From Symsagittifera roscoffensis (Eukaryota; Xenacoelomorpha; Acoela; Convolutidae), in the NCBI RefSeq assembly GCF_963678635.1, contig NC_087067.1:36225966-36285965 (forward strand): DNA of 60,000 nt, written 5' to 3'. Position 1 is the first letter of the stretch, and each line of letters opens with the position of its first letter. This document shows, one piece after another, positions 10,901-25,900 of this stretch. The notes below the pieces were generated by a model. The model did not search any database and had not been told where the DNA came from. It saw only the letters and a list, made by a program, of their open reading frames with translations. The position numbers were made by a program, and so were the translations under genes.

Positions 10901-13900
10901 TTCACTTGGCCCTAAAAACTTTTAACACAGAGTCGAAGATACACTTCGCAAGTGGAAAAAGGCAAAAGTTTGCTCTTAAAGGTCAAAAAATGAAACAAGG
11001 ATAGCCAGTTGCAGTGTAAGTAATACCGAATGTTCCGACCATACTCGTAAAAGACTACAAGAAAAATCTTTTTTCATCTTCAAATTAGCGTGTTTTTTTT
11101 TCTGTATAGTGAGATTATAGAACTATACAAACGCGCATAAATTTAGTGAATTACGCATAAAATACTACAATTGACTGCAAAAAATAAATAAAACGAAAAG
11201 AAAAATCAAGAAAACTTCAAATTCAAATTTTTTTCTTAACTTTTTAGTTGATATGAAAATTTTTATGGCCAAGAAAGCACCTTCAATGTGAGTTGAGTTA
11301 GAACAAAAATTGATCCGTAATCTTAAACTACGCTCGGCAGCTGGCTTGTGTAAAACTCGAAATTTTTTGCTTATACCATTTGATACAATTTTCAGCGCAA
11401 TAATGTAAATTGAATGATAGTGCTAATGCGTCATAATTGGCTTGCGTCACTTAGCAAATATGTAGACTCATAATTGGCGCTCGTCGCTTAAGAAATTTTG
11501 ACGACTCAAAGTTTTACTCATTCAGTTTTTCCCAGTAGCGTTATCGGTCATATTTTGCTTGTGTATGCGAAGTACAACTTCGCCTCTGTGTTGATATCTG
11601 AATATCTATGGACAGACTCAAACCAACAGTTAAATACCCTTATGAATGAAAAAAAAAGAATTACATGCAGCAAAGGAAAGTTCTCAAAACTAAAATGCCC
11701 AAAAAAAATTAAAAGCAGTCGATTAGTAGCGCACATATCATGTAATCTTTTTGTCTTCTTGAATGTTGTAGTTCTGCTGCTATCACAATTCAATCATTAA
11801 TTTTCTGTAAGCAAATATAAAAGATCATCAAGGATAGCCTGTTACTGCGCAAGTAGCACAGAATGTTCCGACCAGTCTTAAAAACTACAAAATTATTTTT
11901 CAATTCAGTTTCTTTTTTTCGTCATAGTGTAATAAAGTAATCTGAGCGAAAAAGTAGAGCTTAGGAATTTCCGTCAGTAATTATAAAATATGCATATTGG
12001 AAAACAATTTTTGAAGATAAATAGCAAGAAAATTTAAAAAATAATTTTTTTTTTATTTGTCAAATTTTTCCCAAACTTTGAAGTTTTTGATTCCTAAGAT
12101 GAAACTAAATACTCCAAAAATTAACTTTATTTCAGTAAAACTAAATTTTCAAGGCTTAAATTAAGCATACATAAGCTAATGTAATCCTGCGCACTTTCAC
12201 GAAATTAGACGAAAAATCAAAAATTTCAAACCGGTTTTTCTCAACACTGGAAAAAAAATTTCGTAATTTTTTAATGTTGTTCGAATCACGACTTAAAGTG
12301 CTTTAATTTGATATATCACTGATCCCAGTCCGATGATTATTTGTGGTAGCTGATTTTGCGTGGAGAACAAAAAGAAAAAAACTACAACACACCCGAATAG
12401 AAAGTTCTTCCCCATTTTCAATGGCCGGAACAAAAGCAAAAAAATACACGAAAGTTGACAAGACCAACAAAACACGTTTTCAAGTCGTTTGCTCAACTCG
12501 CTATTACTTTTTTAAGATTTTACCCTAAACGATTGATATACAAAGCGATACTACCCTAATGTATATTTACTATGAAAATCCGAGGTACATGATATTAAAT
12601 ACATGTTGTTCATAAAAAATGTGTAAATGAGTTATGATTTATTAGATCTCTCAATATGAGAATTAAGCTCAGACTAAAGCTCTCTCAGAAAGTACTTGAA
12701 GTTTTTACAACCAAAGACGCAGACAAAGTAATTATATTAATAATGACACCGATTTAATCGAGTGTGCGAACACTTCTTTACGCCACGTTCTCTGGCTCCG
12801 CTTTTAGTCAATGGTCCGTTTTTATTACATGAAAAAGCAACATCGAGTCATCCAACTTTATACCAACATGAAAAAGCGCATAATCAAAAAAGACATAGTT
12901 TTTCTGCAATGCTCAACTTTCAGGTGCTCAATTCGTGAGAGTTTTTGTCATGTGTTATCAAGAAAATATATGAAACAAAATTTTTTTTGTTTGTTTTTTT
13001 GTAGAGCCTGAAAAAACCATCATCCTCGACCAATTTTACGCTGTAATTAAAACTAATTACTTCACGTCTAATAACCGGCAGTTCTTTGTACAATGCCTTA
13101 GAAAGTATTCACTTTTCTATCAGCGGTTAAGTTCTTTTCAAGGCCTCTTTTTCTAGGATTGTTTGACCACGAGGGTAAGAAACAACTACCTGTCTGTAAG
13201 ATAGAGTCCAGTGAAATATCATTTAAAAGATTTTTCAGTAGTGCTTCGATCATTTTTTGAACAAATATTCCAAAAAATAAATTGTTTCGAGAAAAATTGG
13301 TTTGAAGTTTTGGCTTTTTAGACAAATTTAGAAGAACCATTCGCTCTTCATATTGACTCATTCGAAGCATAAGGTTCAAAATTTCAATTCTAATACACAG
13401 ACAAAGTTATTGACGGTATTCTGTATTTAATCTTTAGTGCCTTCCCTCACTCGCAAAAAAACATTCTGCGCCATTTCGGAACATTCCGTGATCGGAACAT
13501 TCTGCGCCATTTGCACAGCAATCAGCTGTTGTTTTTATATTCAGTACTTACATTGTGCAAGAAAGGATTGAGTAGGGACTGGTTGTGTTGTTGTTGGTGA
13601 AGCTGCAGAAGAGCCAGTTGAGCAGCAGCTGCTGCTGAGTTGTGGTTCTGCAGTGCCATCTGTTCACTCTTCTGTCGCATCAGACTCATCTTCCCCCTCA
13701 TCTCCAAGTCAGCCTTCATCTGAGCAGGCGCGTGGAAGTACTTGCAACTGGTACGCGTGCATCTGTCCTGAAACACCCAATTAGAATATACGACTATAAA
13801 AAATAGCAAAAATAACAAAAAAAATCATTAAAAAGAGCAATTTTCCAATTTTGAGCAATTTTTGCATGCCCATTTTCAAATATTGAATTTTTAGGTGACC

Positions 13901-16900
13901 GTAAAAAGCCGAAACGCTCGAATTTTACTATTTTCCCTCGTGAATAAATGGCTTTATAAGTTCATTAAAACCCAAGATACAGGACATTTCGATGACGTTA
14001 AAATCTTTCGATTAAACTACTGAAATAAGAAAACAAGCTAATTGCAAATAGAATTTTTTTTCATTGAAATCACCATGTTTTGCTCAGCTAATTGCAAAAT
14101 TAAAAAATCTTCAATTAAAGTTAAATCATCAAACGTCTTTAAAACTGGTTCAAATTATATTTTGTCTTTCGTTCAAATTATCATTGTCTATCGATTTAGG
14201 TTCTAAATATATTTGTCCACTCTTCTTAGTACCATATTTGTGTTAGCGAGAATACAGCAAAAGGGACCCAGATTAAACTGCGGCAACAATCAAAACCATT
14301 TGTTTTGTCTTAAACCAGTCAGTTAATGGATGTTGGCGTCCGAAACATGCGGCTGAAAAATCCAAAAATATGGCAAACTAATTAAATTTGGCTTTATAGA
14401 CTCCCAAAACATGGCATTAAAATCCACCATACAATTAAAATATGAATAACTTATGCCACTAAACCAGAACAGTTTAATCTGTATCCCTATCAAGAACATT
14501 TTCAAGGAAATAATCTTGACTTGATCAATGGACTTGGGACGATATAAAAATTCGTGTCTATAGAAAACAAAATTTGTTCCTATACTTTAAGATTAAGAGG
14601 CTTTGTTCATGTACTTTCCACGAATACGTAATCCTTGACTAGTTAAAGGTGAATGCTATTTATCTGGCTACGCAATCTTTGACTAGCTGAAGGTGAATTT
14701 TTATTCGGCTTCACTCGGCTTTTTGAGCTATTCCACCACTTGTGCTGAACTTGGGCTAATTTAGCCCGTTGTTATTAACCAAAGCCAAGTTGGCATTGCA
14801 AAAGTCTCGCACTGGTTAATAACTCTTAACTAATACTTCTAACAGTAGCCAGTGTGCGTACACTTGCAAATGATTTGCACCCAGCTGGAAGAGGGTCCGG
14901 TAGACTAACTATCCTTTGAAAATTCCACCGGATTAGTTTTCAACTTCAAAATAGGACTGGATTCAAAACAGGGCCATTCACAAAAATTAAAAATCAAACC
15001 ATTAGACCTAATCTTTAAAGGAAAGACGAATTTTGAATAATGTCAAATTTGAAATTTTGAGAAACAGAACTAGAGCTTGGTAATTTTAATTGAAAAAATA
15101 CTAAGCTAGTGAAGGATTGCAGACGGAGTCGAACCTATTACAACCGAAATAAAAAAGCAAAGATGCTAAAAATAAACAAAATCAACTTTTCGCAATTTAA
15201 GGGTTCTATGAGTGCGTGGAAACTTTGAGGACACTTGGCGACTAGGACAAAAGAAAGATGCCAAAACTGCACTTTAAAATTTGAGAAAAAGTTGAATATC
15301 ATAACTATTAGATCGCAGTTAAATAAAGTTAAATCGCATAAAATGTTTAATAGCATAACTGAACATAGAAGTTATGCTATTAAACAGATAAAGTTATGCT
15401 ATTATAGTGGTCGCCTAACTGAATGATCTCTATGGAGTAATTGATGGCAGACAGATAAATGATAGGACAGGGAGATTAATGAGTGGATGAAAATGGCTTT
15501 ACTTTTATTGCCCAACTGAGCAGTTGATGTTAAAAGAGGGTTAATAGATCTATAAAAATGTGTTTGAACCAATTTTATCCACAGGTGAAAGCCGGAGCAC
15601 TGCAGCAAATAGTTTAAAAGTGGCAAATTTACGACAGAGGAGGGACTTCCAATGAGTCCACAAATGAGATTTCGACTGAAATTTAAAAATCGCCATGCAA
15701 AAGTAACATTTCTTACGAAAAAATTGGAAATCGACTCCGAAATTGAGAAAAAAGTATTATCTGAAAGTAAAATCTGGTTCTTCTGTTGTCATGAGATTTG
15801 CTTGGATTTTCAATCATGGCGACTAAACTACTGCACAAAACCATATTTTTGTCAAAAAAAAAAGACTTTTGCTCTGCCCACATTAACTTTTTTCCAATTT
15901 TTATGAAACTTTGGAGAAGCAACAAAAACAAAAGACACAAAATGCTTGCTAATCGCAAGCGAAAACAAGGATAGCCAATTACTGTGCAAGTAGCGCAGAA
16001 TGTTCAGACGATAGTCTTAAAAAATACAACAAAAATTGTTTTTCAATTTAGTGTCGTTTTTTTCCGGCGTGGTGTGATAAAAGAAGCTGAGCGAAAAACT
16101 AAAGATTAGGCATATTTGTCAGTCATAGCAAAAAAAACAAAGTAAAAAACAATTTTTTTCGAAAAACGAATCGAAAAACGAAAAAAAATCAAAAAATTTC
16201 TTAAAATTTTTTGATTACAAAAAGGCGTTGAAATACTTTAAAAATCAACACTACTCGAGTAAAACAAATTTTTACGTCTTAACTAAGCTAATATAAGCTC
16301 TTAACTCATTAAAATAAGCTACTGTATACCTGCTAGCTCGCTTTAATCGATCTAATTAAGACAAAAAACCAAAAATTTCCAACCGGTTTTTTCAACACTG
16401 GGAAAAAAATTTTTTCACTTTTTAAATGTCGTTGGAATCACGACTGCAAGGACTTTATTATGATATATCACTCAACTCTCTCCGATGATTATTTGCTGTA
16501 GCTGATTTTGCGTGGAAAACAAAAAAAAAGAAAAAAACTAAAACACACCCGAAAACAACGTTCCTCAAAATTTTTCGAATGACCCAAACAAAACTAGTGT
16601 GGGATATGGTGAGCAAATACGTTCCATGTAAATTAGTCGTACAGCTTCATTTCGTTCACAAGATTAATGAAGGACTGCAGATGGAGCCGAACATATTACA
16701 ACTGAAACAAAAAACCAACTTTCAATAACACCCAAAGCCAAGCACAATGCAAACGAGGATAGCCGATTACTGTGCAAGTAGCACAGAATGTTAACACCAT
16801 AGTTTTTAAAACATTACATTCATTTTTTTTCAAATTAGTAATTTGCTGCGTGATGTGATAAAAGAAACTGACGTAAAACTATAATTTAGGCATATTTGGC

Positions 16901-19900
16901 AATCAAAGAAATATAGGCAAATTGGACAATAATTTTGTATAGGAGTGACTAGATAAACAAGCATAAAAATGTTTTTTAAAAGTCAAATTTTTAAAAAATT
17001 TTTGCAAAAAAAATAATGATTTTTTTTGAAGATTTTGGTTCCCAAAATGGCGCCAAAAAACTCCAAAAACTAATTTTACTTGCTTAAAACTATATTTTCA
17101 GTGCTAAATTAAGGCTGTTTGTTGTAAGCCTTATCGCTCGGTTTATTCGCTTAATTGAAATAAAAACCATAAGGTTTAAATCAATTTTTCTCAATGCTGA
17201 GAAAATGCTGGAAAACTACTAAAAGACACCCGAATACAAAGTTCTTCCACATTTTTCAAATAGTCGGAACAACAAATTAGCGGTGTGGAACTTCGGATGT
17301 GTCGGTTATCTGCATGCATAATTAGGTACAAAAAACAGAAGTCAGATGGGTGATTTAATTCCCCATACAAATTTCCACTTTCTAACAAACCATTTTTGAC
17401 GGGAGTTTTTTCATATCATCTGAAATCTTTCAAAAATTTGAGCTCAAATTAAAAAATGTATATATATATATATTATCTGCGACCATTTTTGAAAACTATC
17501 AGTCTGGCCAATTTTGGACAACTAACGCTCGAGATTTTTCATAACACTAATGCGTAAGTTGGCGATTTAATCCAACTCAGAAATCGTTCCAAATTGAAAT
17601 GAAACATGCTAGCTGCTGTACTCCATTTATTACCATGCTCAACATATTGTTTCGTACTTTAAATATTGCGTGAGGGGATGATTTTCAAAAAGCTCATTTT
17701 CTAATTTGGAAGTTTTATCATTCTTCTTAATCAAACATTACTCCAGAGACGTTAAAAGTTAGTCGAATCTTTCAAATCGTCGCCCTAATACGAGCAACAT
17801 TATTCATTTAATTGACTTTGTTTAAGATAAAACTAAATCAGTGATATACAAAAATTAGAAAAATTTTCTGAACCATCTTGCATTAAAACCTGCATAGCTT
17901 TTGTGCACGAACAGATTATCAAATCATTCAAAATTTCGTTTTATATCAAAACAATTAAAAATTTCGTTGCATCAATGACAGTAGTTAGTTCACTCAGTAA
18001 CCTCTTAGTTAATTTAGCATGTTCAGAACAAAGTAAATTGGAATCAATCAACGTGGATTTAGAAAACATCATTGGACTGTGACAAACCTTATATTGTAAT
18101 GTGATACAAGAAAATAGAACCAGAGGAATTACCTCTCACGCCATTTTCAGATATTGCAAAAGCTTTCGACTCTATTAGCCATACCATCATTTTGTACAAG
18201 CTTGCCAAATTAGGCTTCGACCATGAGTTTCTTCAATTTTTTGCATCTTATCTGACAAACAGAAAACAAATTACTTTTCTTCATAATACCTTGTCTCGTT
18301 CGCGCAATATAACGAATGGTGGTCCACAGGAATCAATTTTTGCAGTGTTCTTATTTTCTTCATATATGAAAGATATGCCAGAAATTATTGACAACACTTC
18401 CTTTTTATAAGCTAACGATAAAAAAATTATTGGAAACTGGTTTGACCTTTCTTCGATTCGAACAGATTAAAACAATGTAATCACCTGGGCAGCAGAAAAC
18501 AGAATTGATATCAATTTTGACAAATTTGAACAAATTAATTTTCAAAAATTAAACAAGCGATACCCTTTAAACGATCTTTTATCTATTGATGGAGAACAAA
18601 TAGTTTTAAAAGACACGTGAAAGACATTGGTGTTTGGTGCACTTTTAAAATGTCATGGATATACCACATCACCGAAAGGCTTAAAAAAGCAAACATGCAA
18701 CTTAATTACATCAGAAGATCTTCACCAAACTCACTGAGTAGCATTGTTTGGGTTTCGCATTTTGAAAGTTGCTTACTATCAATAATTTTTATGCATCTCT
18801 AGTTTGGTTTGCGACTAAAAACCAATGTAAGTGAATAGAAAAACTTCAACGACAACGCTTAAAATGATAATACAAAAACATGAATTGAATGACGAGGATT
18901 ATTTTTTTCACTTGAATAAAAGCAAACTGTTGCACATTTCACTGACGTTTTTTGAACACGATTTTAATTTGCTGAAAAACATTCTTAATAACAAGTTGCC
19001 CATAAATTTTCTTGATTTTTGGAAAATCGACAAATGCCCTGATTCAAGTCGAACGGGAAAAAAGACGTTTTTCAGAATGCCAGTGATAACAAGGAACAAA
19101 CTTTGTGAACATTTCTTTTACCGTGTCGCAGAAATGTCAAACACCCCCACGAGATCGAACCATTTGCCTGGCTATGATACTTTTCAAGAATCTGTAATCT
19201 TTAGAAGGATTTGAACATGTTATTGGTTGACAAGCTACAAAGATTTAAATATTCGATTTATCCAGAGTCATGGTTTTTAAGTTTATTTTACTAACTTTGT
19301 TATCAATGACTAAGAGCAACTAATATGATTATTATGAGTATTATTTTGATTATTATGATTATTATTATGATTGTTATGATTATTATTATGATTATTATTA
19401 TTATGATTATTATTATTATGATTATTACAACTACATAGAACGAGGTTTCGCTTCAAAAAATAAAAATTTATTTTCAAAATTCTCTAAGAACAAAAAAAAT
19501 TTTTTGATATAAGCTTTAGTTATTTTGATATATGAGCTTCATTTGCTGGTATGAACTTAAGTATTTTTTCAAACTAAAACAATGTTATTTCTTTTTTACT
19601 CCATATTTTAAATATTTCCTAAAACCGTTTTAAATTTTTTTGACTACCAAAACTTGGGTTTAAAAATTTAAATGAGACTATATTTCGTTCATTTGCCTGT
19701 TTAAACCTGGAACTCATGTTATTGATAATTATCAAAGCTAGAATTTTGGACACAAAGTAGTTAAATTATTCATTATCTAATTTATACCAGGAAATTCTCA
19801 AGTTATATACAAAAAAGCAAAAATAGCCGGGTTCTGAGCGAATAGTTCTTGCAAAACAAGAATGTTTCACACAAGTACCTATGAAAACAACAAAAAAGAA

Positions 19901-22900
19901 ACTGAGGAATGTAAAATACTCTCAATATGGACTAATGAACAAAAATTAATACTAAAATTTTATGAAAGCACAGTCCTTTGAATAAAGACTCAATTTCATG
20001 GGCTCTTGCAAAATTTATGTCTAAATTGCGAAAGAATTGGCCTTTTTTGATACGGACAAACCTTAAAAAATAATTTTTGGCATCCGAAGCAGGACTGAAA
20101 AAAACTTTCACATCATTCCAAATTCGATGAACTGATCGTCTCTCTTGTCTTTTATTTCATCTGAAATATGTGCATTTATGTTTTGGTATAACTTTTTATA
20201 ATTCTTGCTTCAGATTTAGAGTCACGCCCAGAAAAGTTGGCCAATTTCAAGTTCAGACAATTCAGCCAAAATACCTGAGATAATTCGGCCAAAAGCATTT
20301 TCAGCAAATTTTGGCATCCGAAGCAGGACTGAAAAAAACTTTCACATCATTCCAAATTCGATGAACTGATCGTCTCTCTTGTCTTTTATTTCATCTGAAA
20401 TATGTGCATTATGTTTTGGTATAACTTTTTATAATTCTTGTTTCAGATTTAGAGTCACGCCCAGAAAAGTTGGCCAATTTCAAGTTCAGACAATTCAGCC
20501 AAAATACCTGAGATAATTCGGCCAAAGGCATTTTAATGCAGCACGAGCATAGAACCAGCGCAAGGTGCTCAAAGAAAAGAGCCAAAAAATCTTGTAGCCA
20601 ATTGGAATGTTCATAAGGTTCTTCAAGATGAATCTCGAACTAAAAATGTATTTTTGCCAAAATTGATCGCTTAAAAACGCAGAAATTAACGTCGAGAGAC
20701 TAATGACCAAAAATAAATAAGGAAAACGGGAACAAAATATGTGAATACTAATCGAAACTTGAAAATAAAAACTCCAGCGCAATAAAATTCGCTAGTATTT
20801 GAGATGTTGTAAGAACAATATTCACTTGTCTCAAAGCAAACTATTTGATATCATTTTTACCGCTCTAAGATATATAACTTTGATCATCTATATAAATCGG
20901 AGGATTCCAATAAACACTTTATTCTTCTTCTTTTACCTTTTTTTGACTCAAAAGTTTTTGGCTGAAACGTCCGCTTAATTTTAGCTGAAACGTATTATCT
21001 TCATTTTGGTTGAAATGTTTTTGCCCTAAATGTCGTGGCAATTTTAGAGTCGCTAAACTTCCATTTTGCAATTGCCTTCCTTTTTTTAGTCGCTTTATTT
21101 TTTAAGTCGAGTCTAATTTAACTTTCCTTTATTTCTTGGGTTTCTTAAATGCTTGGGTTCCAAACTTCAACGAAAATATTTTTCATCTTATTATGAATTA
21201 TCAGGATCGTTTTAGAATTATTGATCAGTTTTACAACTTCATGACCTGTTTTCAAAATTTCATGGCACATTTTTAATGCCAGAAACCAACAAAATCATTT
21301 AAATTTTTCGATGCTGCCATTTTTTAAATTATCAAGCTCTTATGCCCTCATAAAAGCCACAATTACTGTCTTCTTTCACTTTGAAACCTATCTTTTAATG
21401 CCATTTTCCATCATATTTGTATGCGGTTTCGTAGATTGAAGCTGTGTCAACCCTGGATTAACGTATTGGGCGAACCTTCGACCACTACTAAACCCAATTC
21501 ATTATTGATTTAAATAACTTCTAAAAACCCCATTGATAATATTACATGACGCTTTTAGTGCCAATTACGACATGTTATTTTTTCAGTCAACACTGTTCAC
21601 TCATTTGCATGTCATATCAAAACCTGTTGTTGACCCAGTTGACAGGAAAGGTATTCGAATGAAGTTTTGTGAGCCGTTTAAACCGTTAAAATGGCGCTGT
21701 GAAGTTTGTTTGAGAGCCGACCCAATATTGGTTCAGGCCGGATAGATAGACGCAGAATTATCCCCTTTGTGAACTGTTTATGAACCTCATAAAGGAACAC
21801 AAACATTGTTAAAACATCAAAGCCACTCTCTCAGATCTCGAGTATTGTACCTGCTGATTAACTTGTGGTCAATATCACCATGGGTTCGCGGAAAATAATT
21901 GGTGAGGACTATAATCACAATATTTTTGATGCGAACACTAATTTTTCAGAAAATCAAAAGCACAATGATTAAGGGATGGGAAAGCGATATGCTTACCAGT
22001 AACGAATGACTTTCCAATTTTGTCAACTGGATCTCAAACTTTTTCTGATGTCTGACCCAAACCTAATATTGGACTAATATAATGTCAGAACACATAAAAA
22101 AATATATATTACTTTCAAGTTAGTAAGTGAAGGATGAAGTTTTGATTACAATAATTGTTCGTTTACTGGACAAATTTTGCCATATAACAACTATTGACGT
22201 GGAAAAAGCGTTTTTTACAATAAATGATGAAGACCTCACAGAAAAATTGGAATACAACACTCTCAAACCTTGGTCAATATGCCCTTCCAAAGCCTTGAGA
22301 GTTTTCAACAAAACGCATTAATCATAATAGTTTAACTACGAAACAGACAGTAAAAAGGATAGCCGTTTCTTTGCTTTAAACTACTGTCGTTTCTTGTGTC
22401 TGGTGTGATGAAAAAACTATATAAACGCATAGAAAGTTAGTAAATTACGCATCATCGACATCAGTTAATTTAAAAATGAATAGCAAACAAAATAACGTTA
22501 AAAAAGAACATAAAAAATTATGATTGCTAGCTAAAACCAAAGTTCAAAATCAAAGATGAAATTAAACATCGAATATTCGAAACACTTGAATACAAAAATT
22601 TCAAACAAACAGTAGAAAAATAATTTGAAAAAATATAGAAAACTTTGAAAGCCTACAAAAGCACCCAATTATATCAATTTTGTCAAATATGAAGGCAAAA
22701 CGCTAGGGTAAGGTAGCTGAACCACAAAAAAAATATATCACAAAAAGTAAGGTTCCTGTTGGTGAAGTATAACTCGAAATTATTTGAATGAATTTTCTGA
22801 AAAAAAAACACCCAGCAAATAAGCCGACAAAAATTGGGCCCAAATCAATTAAGCCTATTAAATAAAAACAATTTTTCATCTGAAATTTTTTTCACCAGTA

Positions 22901-25900
22901 TATCCAGCAGGGCATTAATCTAAAGATATTAAACGTACAATGTGCAGGAAGATCTTGAATTGGAGATACTGTGAACAAAGTTATTTACGAGAAAAATAAG
23001 TTTAGCAGCCGAGTGCAATACCCTTGCTTATCGCAAGGGTATACACACCCAAATACAAAGTTCCTCTCCATTTTCAATAGCACGAAATGTTCAAGTTACA
23101 ATATTAAATAGTTACAGTTGTTCAAATTACAAAAAAACTACAAAATGTCAATTACTTATTTTAATTTTTTTCTGATTTTTTAAGGGAAGAGCGGTGCTAA
23201 ATTAAGCTTCGTGAAAACAGCTTAACTAACTAATAAAAGCCTAACGAAATATAAAGTTTTAGCCTCAATCATAAATGCGGAGAAAGACCAATTTATTAAC
23301 TCTTTATCAGCTCTTTTCTCTAAATTGGTCTGAAAAGCCGTTTTTCTCAAGCTCAAGCACTCAAGCAAACTTTTTCGTAAATTATTATGGCAGCTCTAAT
23401 CACTATAGAAAGGATTTCAATAACACATATCATTCAATCTCATTTGACGTTCAATTGTGGTACCTGGATTTGCACGGAAAAACAAACCTGAATCCAAATT
23501 TCATCTTCAGTCAGATTGATTTTTTGTTCCGACCAAAAATCCTTCAAAAAAACGTTTGCTAATTTAGTTACTTTTGATCTTGCAGAAAGCACCATTTTGC
23601 CAGCCCTGTTTAGATTTTCTCCGTCCATCAGAAAAAAAAACATTCAAACATTTGAAAAAAAAATAAGAAAAAATCTCATGACTTTTCCAGAGAAACATTT
23701 GAAAAAAAGCGAGACCATGTAAACATAGCCGCGGCCAAAAACAAAAGTGAAAGTTTTTGGATGAAAGGCGGCAACTTTTCATGCGACGAGACGGTAATTT
23801 TCTGCTTGATTTGAATCGTTGCCAGACAAAGTGTGTAATTTTTGATGTTAAAAAGTACTCAGACATTCTAAGTACAAGACTTTACATTAAAAAATAGCCG
23901 CACGTGAACTAATTTTGATTTGATAAAAACAACCAGACGTCTCAATATTACCAGAATTTTCATTAAAAAAGCCGTTCGTGTTCAAATAATTGATCACGCA
24001 ATTAAATCAGAAAAACCTTTCGCTCCTTTCTACTGTTGAGAAGTTCGAGGGCAATGCCACTAATGAATTGATAATTTGTCTCCCCTTTCGCATAGCCCAA
24101 CTACTGGTTTCCAAATCCTCTCCCATGTGAATTATGATCACCCACTTTTAATTAGCCTATTTTAACACTACTCAGCCAAGTCCCAGACGACTTGTGCGGA
24201 AAACTAGTGCAGGATGGCACGAATGAAAAATACCAAATTTAGCAGAGGAACCACTGACTAAACGATTAATAATTCGATCCAAAGTTTTGAAAGAATTTTT
24301 TTTAAAAGAGCAGTTTTTTTGCAGCGATTTGTTCACTTTTTTTAAATTTCACAAAATCAAACTTTTTGAAAGTGGAAATAACATGGAAGTTGTCGATACA
24401 TCCATTCGAAGCTCTTTTGAAGACTAACAACTCTTTAAATATTTTACTAGCAAATATACTTGCAGTCAACCGCTTCTAGACCTTAACTAATAATATGTGA
24501 AGCAGACCTTAACTAATAATCATATCCGGCCTTAGATATGAAAATTTTTCGCATTTTCTGCTCGACTTATCTTAACAGTTTTAACTTATCTTATTATTTC
24601 AGCCCTGTGTCATCTTTTTCGGCTTTGACTGATTGATGAGGAGCAAAAGATTAGCAAAATGGCAGCGATGAAAAAGGAGATGAAATTTAAATCCCAAAAT
24701 CAATCTATTCTTAGCAGATTTTCGATCTCTTCAAGTAATCCCCCTTCCCCATATGGCCGTTGCTATAGAATCTCCAGTCATATAAAGCAGTAATGTGAAC
24801 AGGTCATAATTTTCCGGATTTTTGAACGACAGGATTCCACAAACGAATCCGGTACATCTCTATTATAAAAAAAAATAATAATAATAATATTTAATTCAGT
24901 TGATGATTATTACAATACAATATGTATATTTACAATCATCAACAATGATTGTCTAAAAAGCCTACGGCTTATCTAGTAGACAACCTTAAACTCAAATATC
25001 AATGACAATACAGCTGTTTATGAACTTCCTTATTATCAAGCAGATAATTATCAAAAACATCGTGTATAAAAATCTTGAGTTGATGTCTCTGCAAACTTGT
25101 CACATCTTCATTCAATAAACCAGATGCAGTTAGCAGTTATATAATTATGAATAATGGTTCTTCTAACATTTATGGAATTTTGAAAACGAATCAAACGGTT
25201 TAGCATATATAAATTTAGAGCCTTGTAACAAACTCTTCGCCCTTGTAAAAGGTGGTGATTATTAAATGATTCTCAGATTTCTATCACGACCATGACAGAC
25301 TTGCTATTCTTGTCAAATTTCAATGTGTCACTGCGTAAGCAACTAAACTACCTTCCGAAAACCGAAAATGTTTACTCACTTCTCCGAGACATAATTTCAC
25401 CCTTGATATAAAAAATACATGTAATGCCATTTTCAGATGTCAGAAGAAAATGCCATTCAAACTGCTTAACATACGAAAACAAACAGACTCAAACTAGCAA
25501 AACAAATATGAAACAAATTGAAAAATGATTTTAAAAAAATAATACAAGTCCTTCGTCCAACGTCTAACAAGATGTCCATACGATCAAAATTCACGTCAAT
25601 CTTAATCCAAATATTCCAATTTTAAATTCAACAAGTGCACAAAACTCGAAAAATAAACATGAAAACTAGAAACTTTAGATGGAAGTCTTAAATTTTTGAG
25701 TTTCATGCTGAGTTAGCCATCTGTCAGACAAAATTACCACTGTGAGAAACGCTAAGTAGAACTGGGACGACTGCTCTTTTGGATTGCTTTTCAGCAGCAA
25801 ACAACACATGTCTATGTAAGTACTCATAAAAGGATGCTGGCCGCCTTTTCTTCAACAGAAGGACAAACTTTAAAACATGTGTAACTTTTGAATGAATTCA

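Larger units (their letters stand above)
4326..13551 (-). other. mbl intron 3 (about 9.2 kb)
   Basis: Phase-0 intron between exons 3 and 4, with acceptor CATTTCAG. It contains diverged family-A fragments (5.74-6.22, 6.43-6.53, 7.54-7.64, 10.99-11.24 kb), one good A copy (11.83-12.43 kb), one B copy (7.81-8.32 kb), poly-C and poly-G runs (8515-8527, 10467-10480) and a short GC-richer patch near 5.18-5.25 kb. Between these I see AT-rich sequence and no supportable gene. Confidence 0.85.

Noticed and set aside
22127-22321. Frame with a DVEKAFF motif, suggestive of a reverse transcriptase motif A
   Set aside because: No other polymerase motif is found in order on either side; a single short match is not enough.
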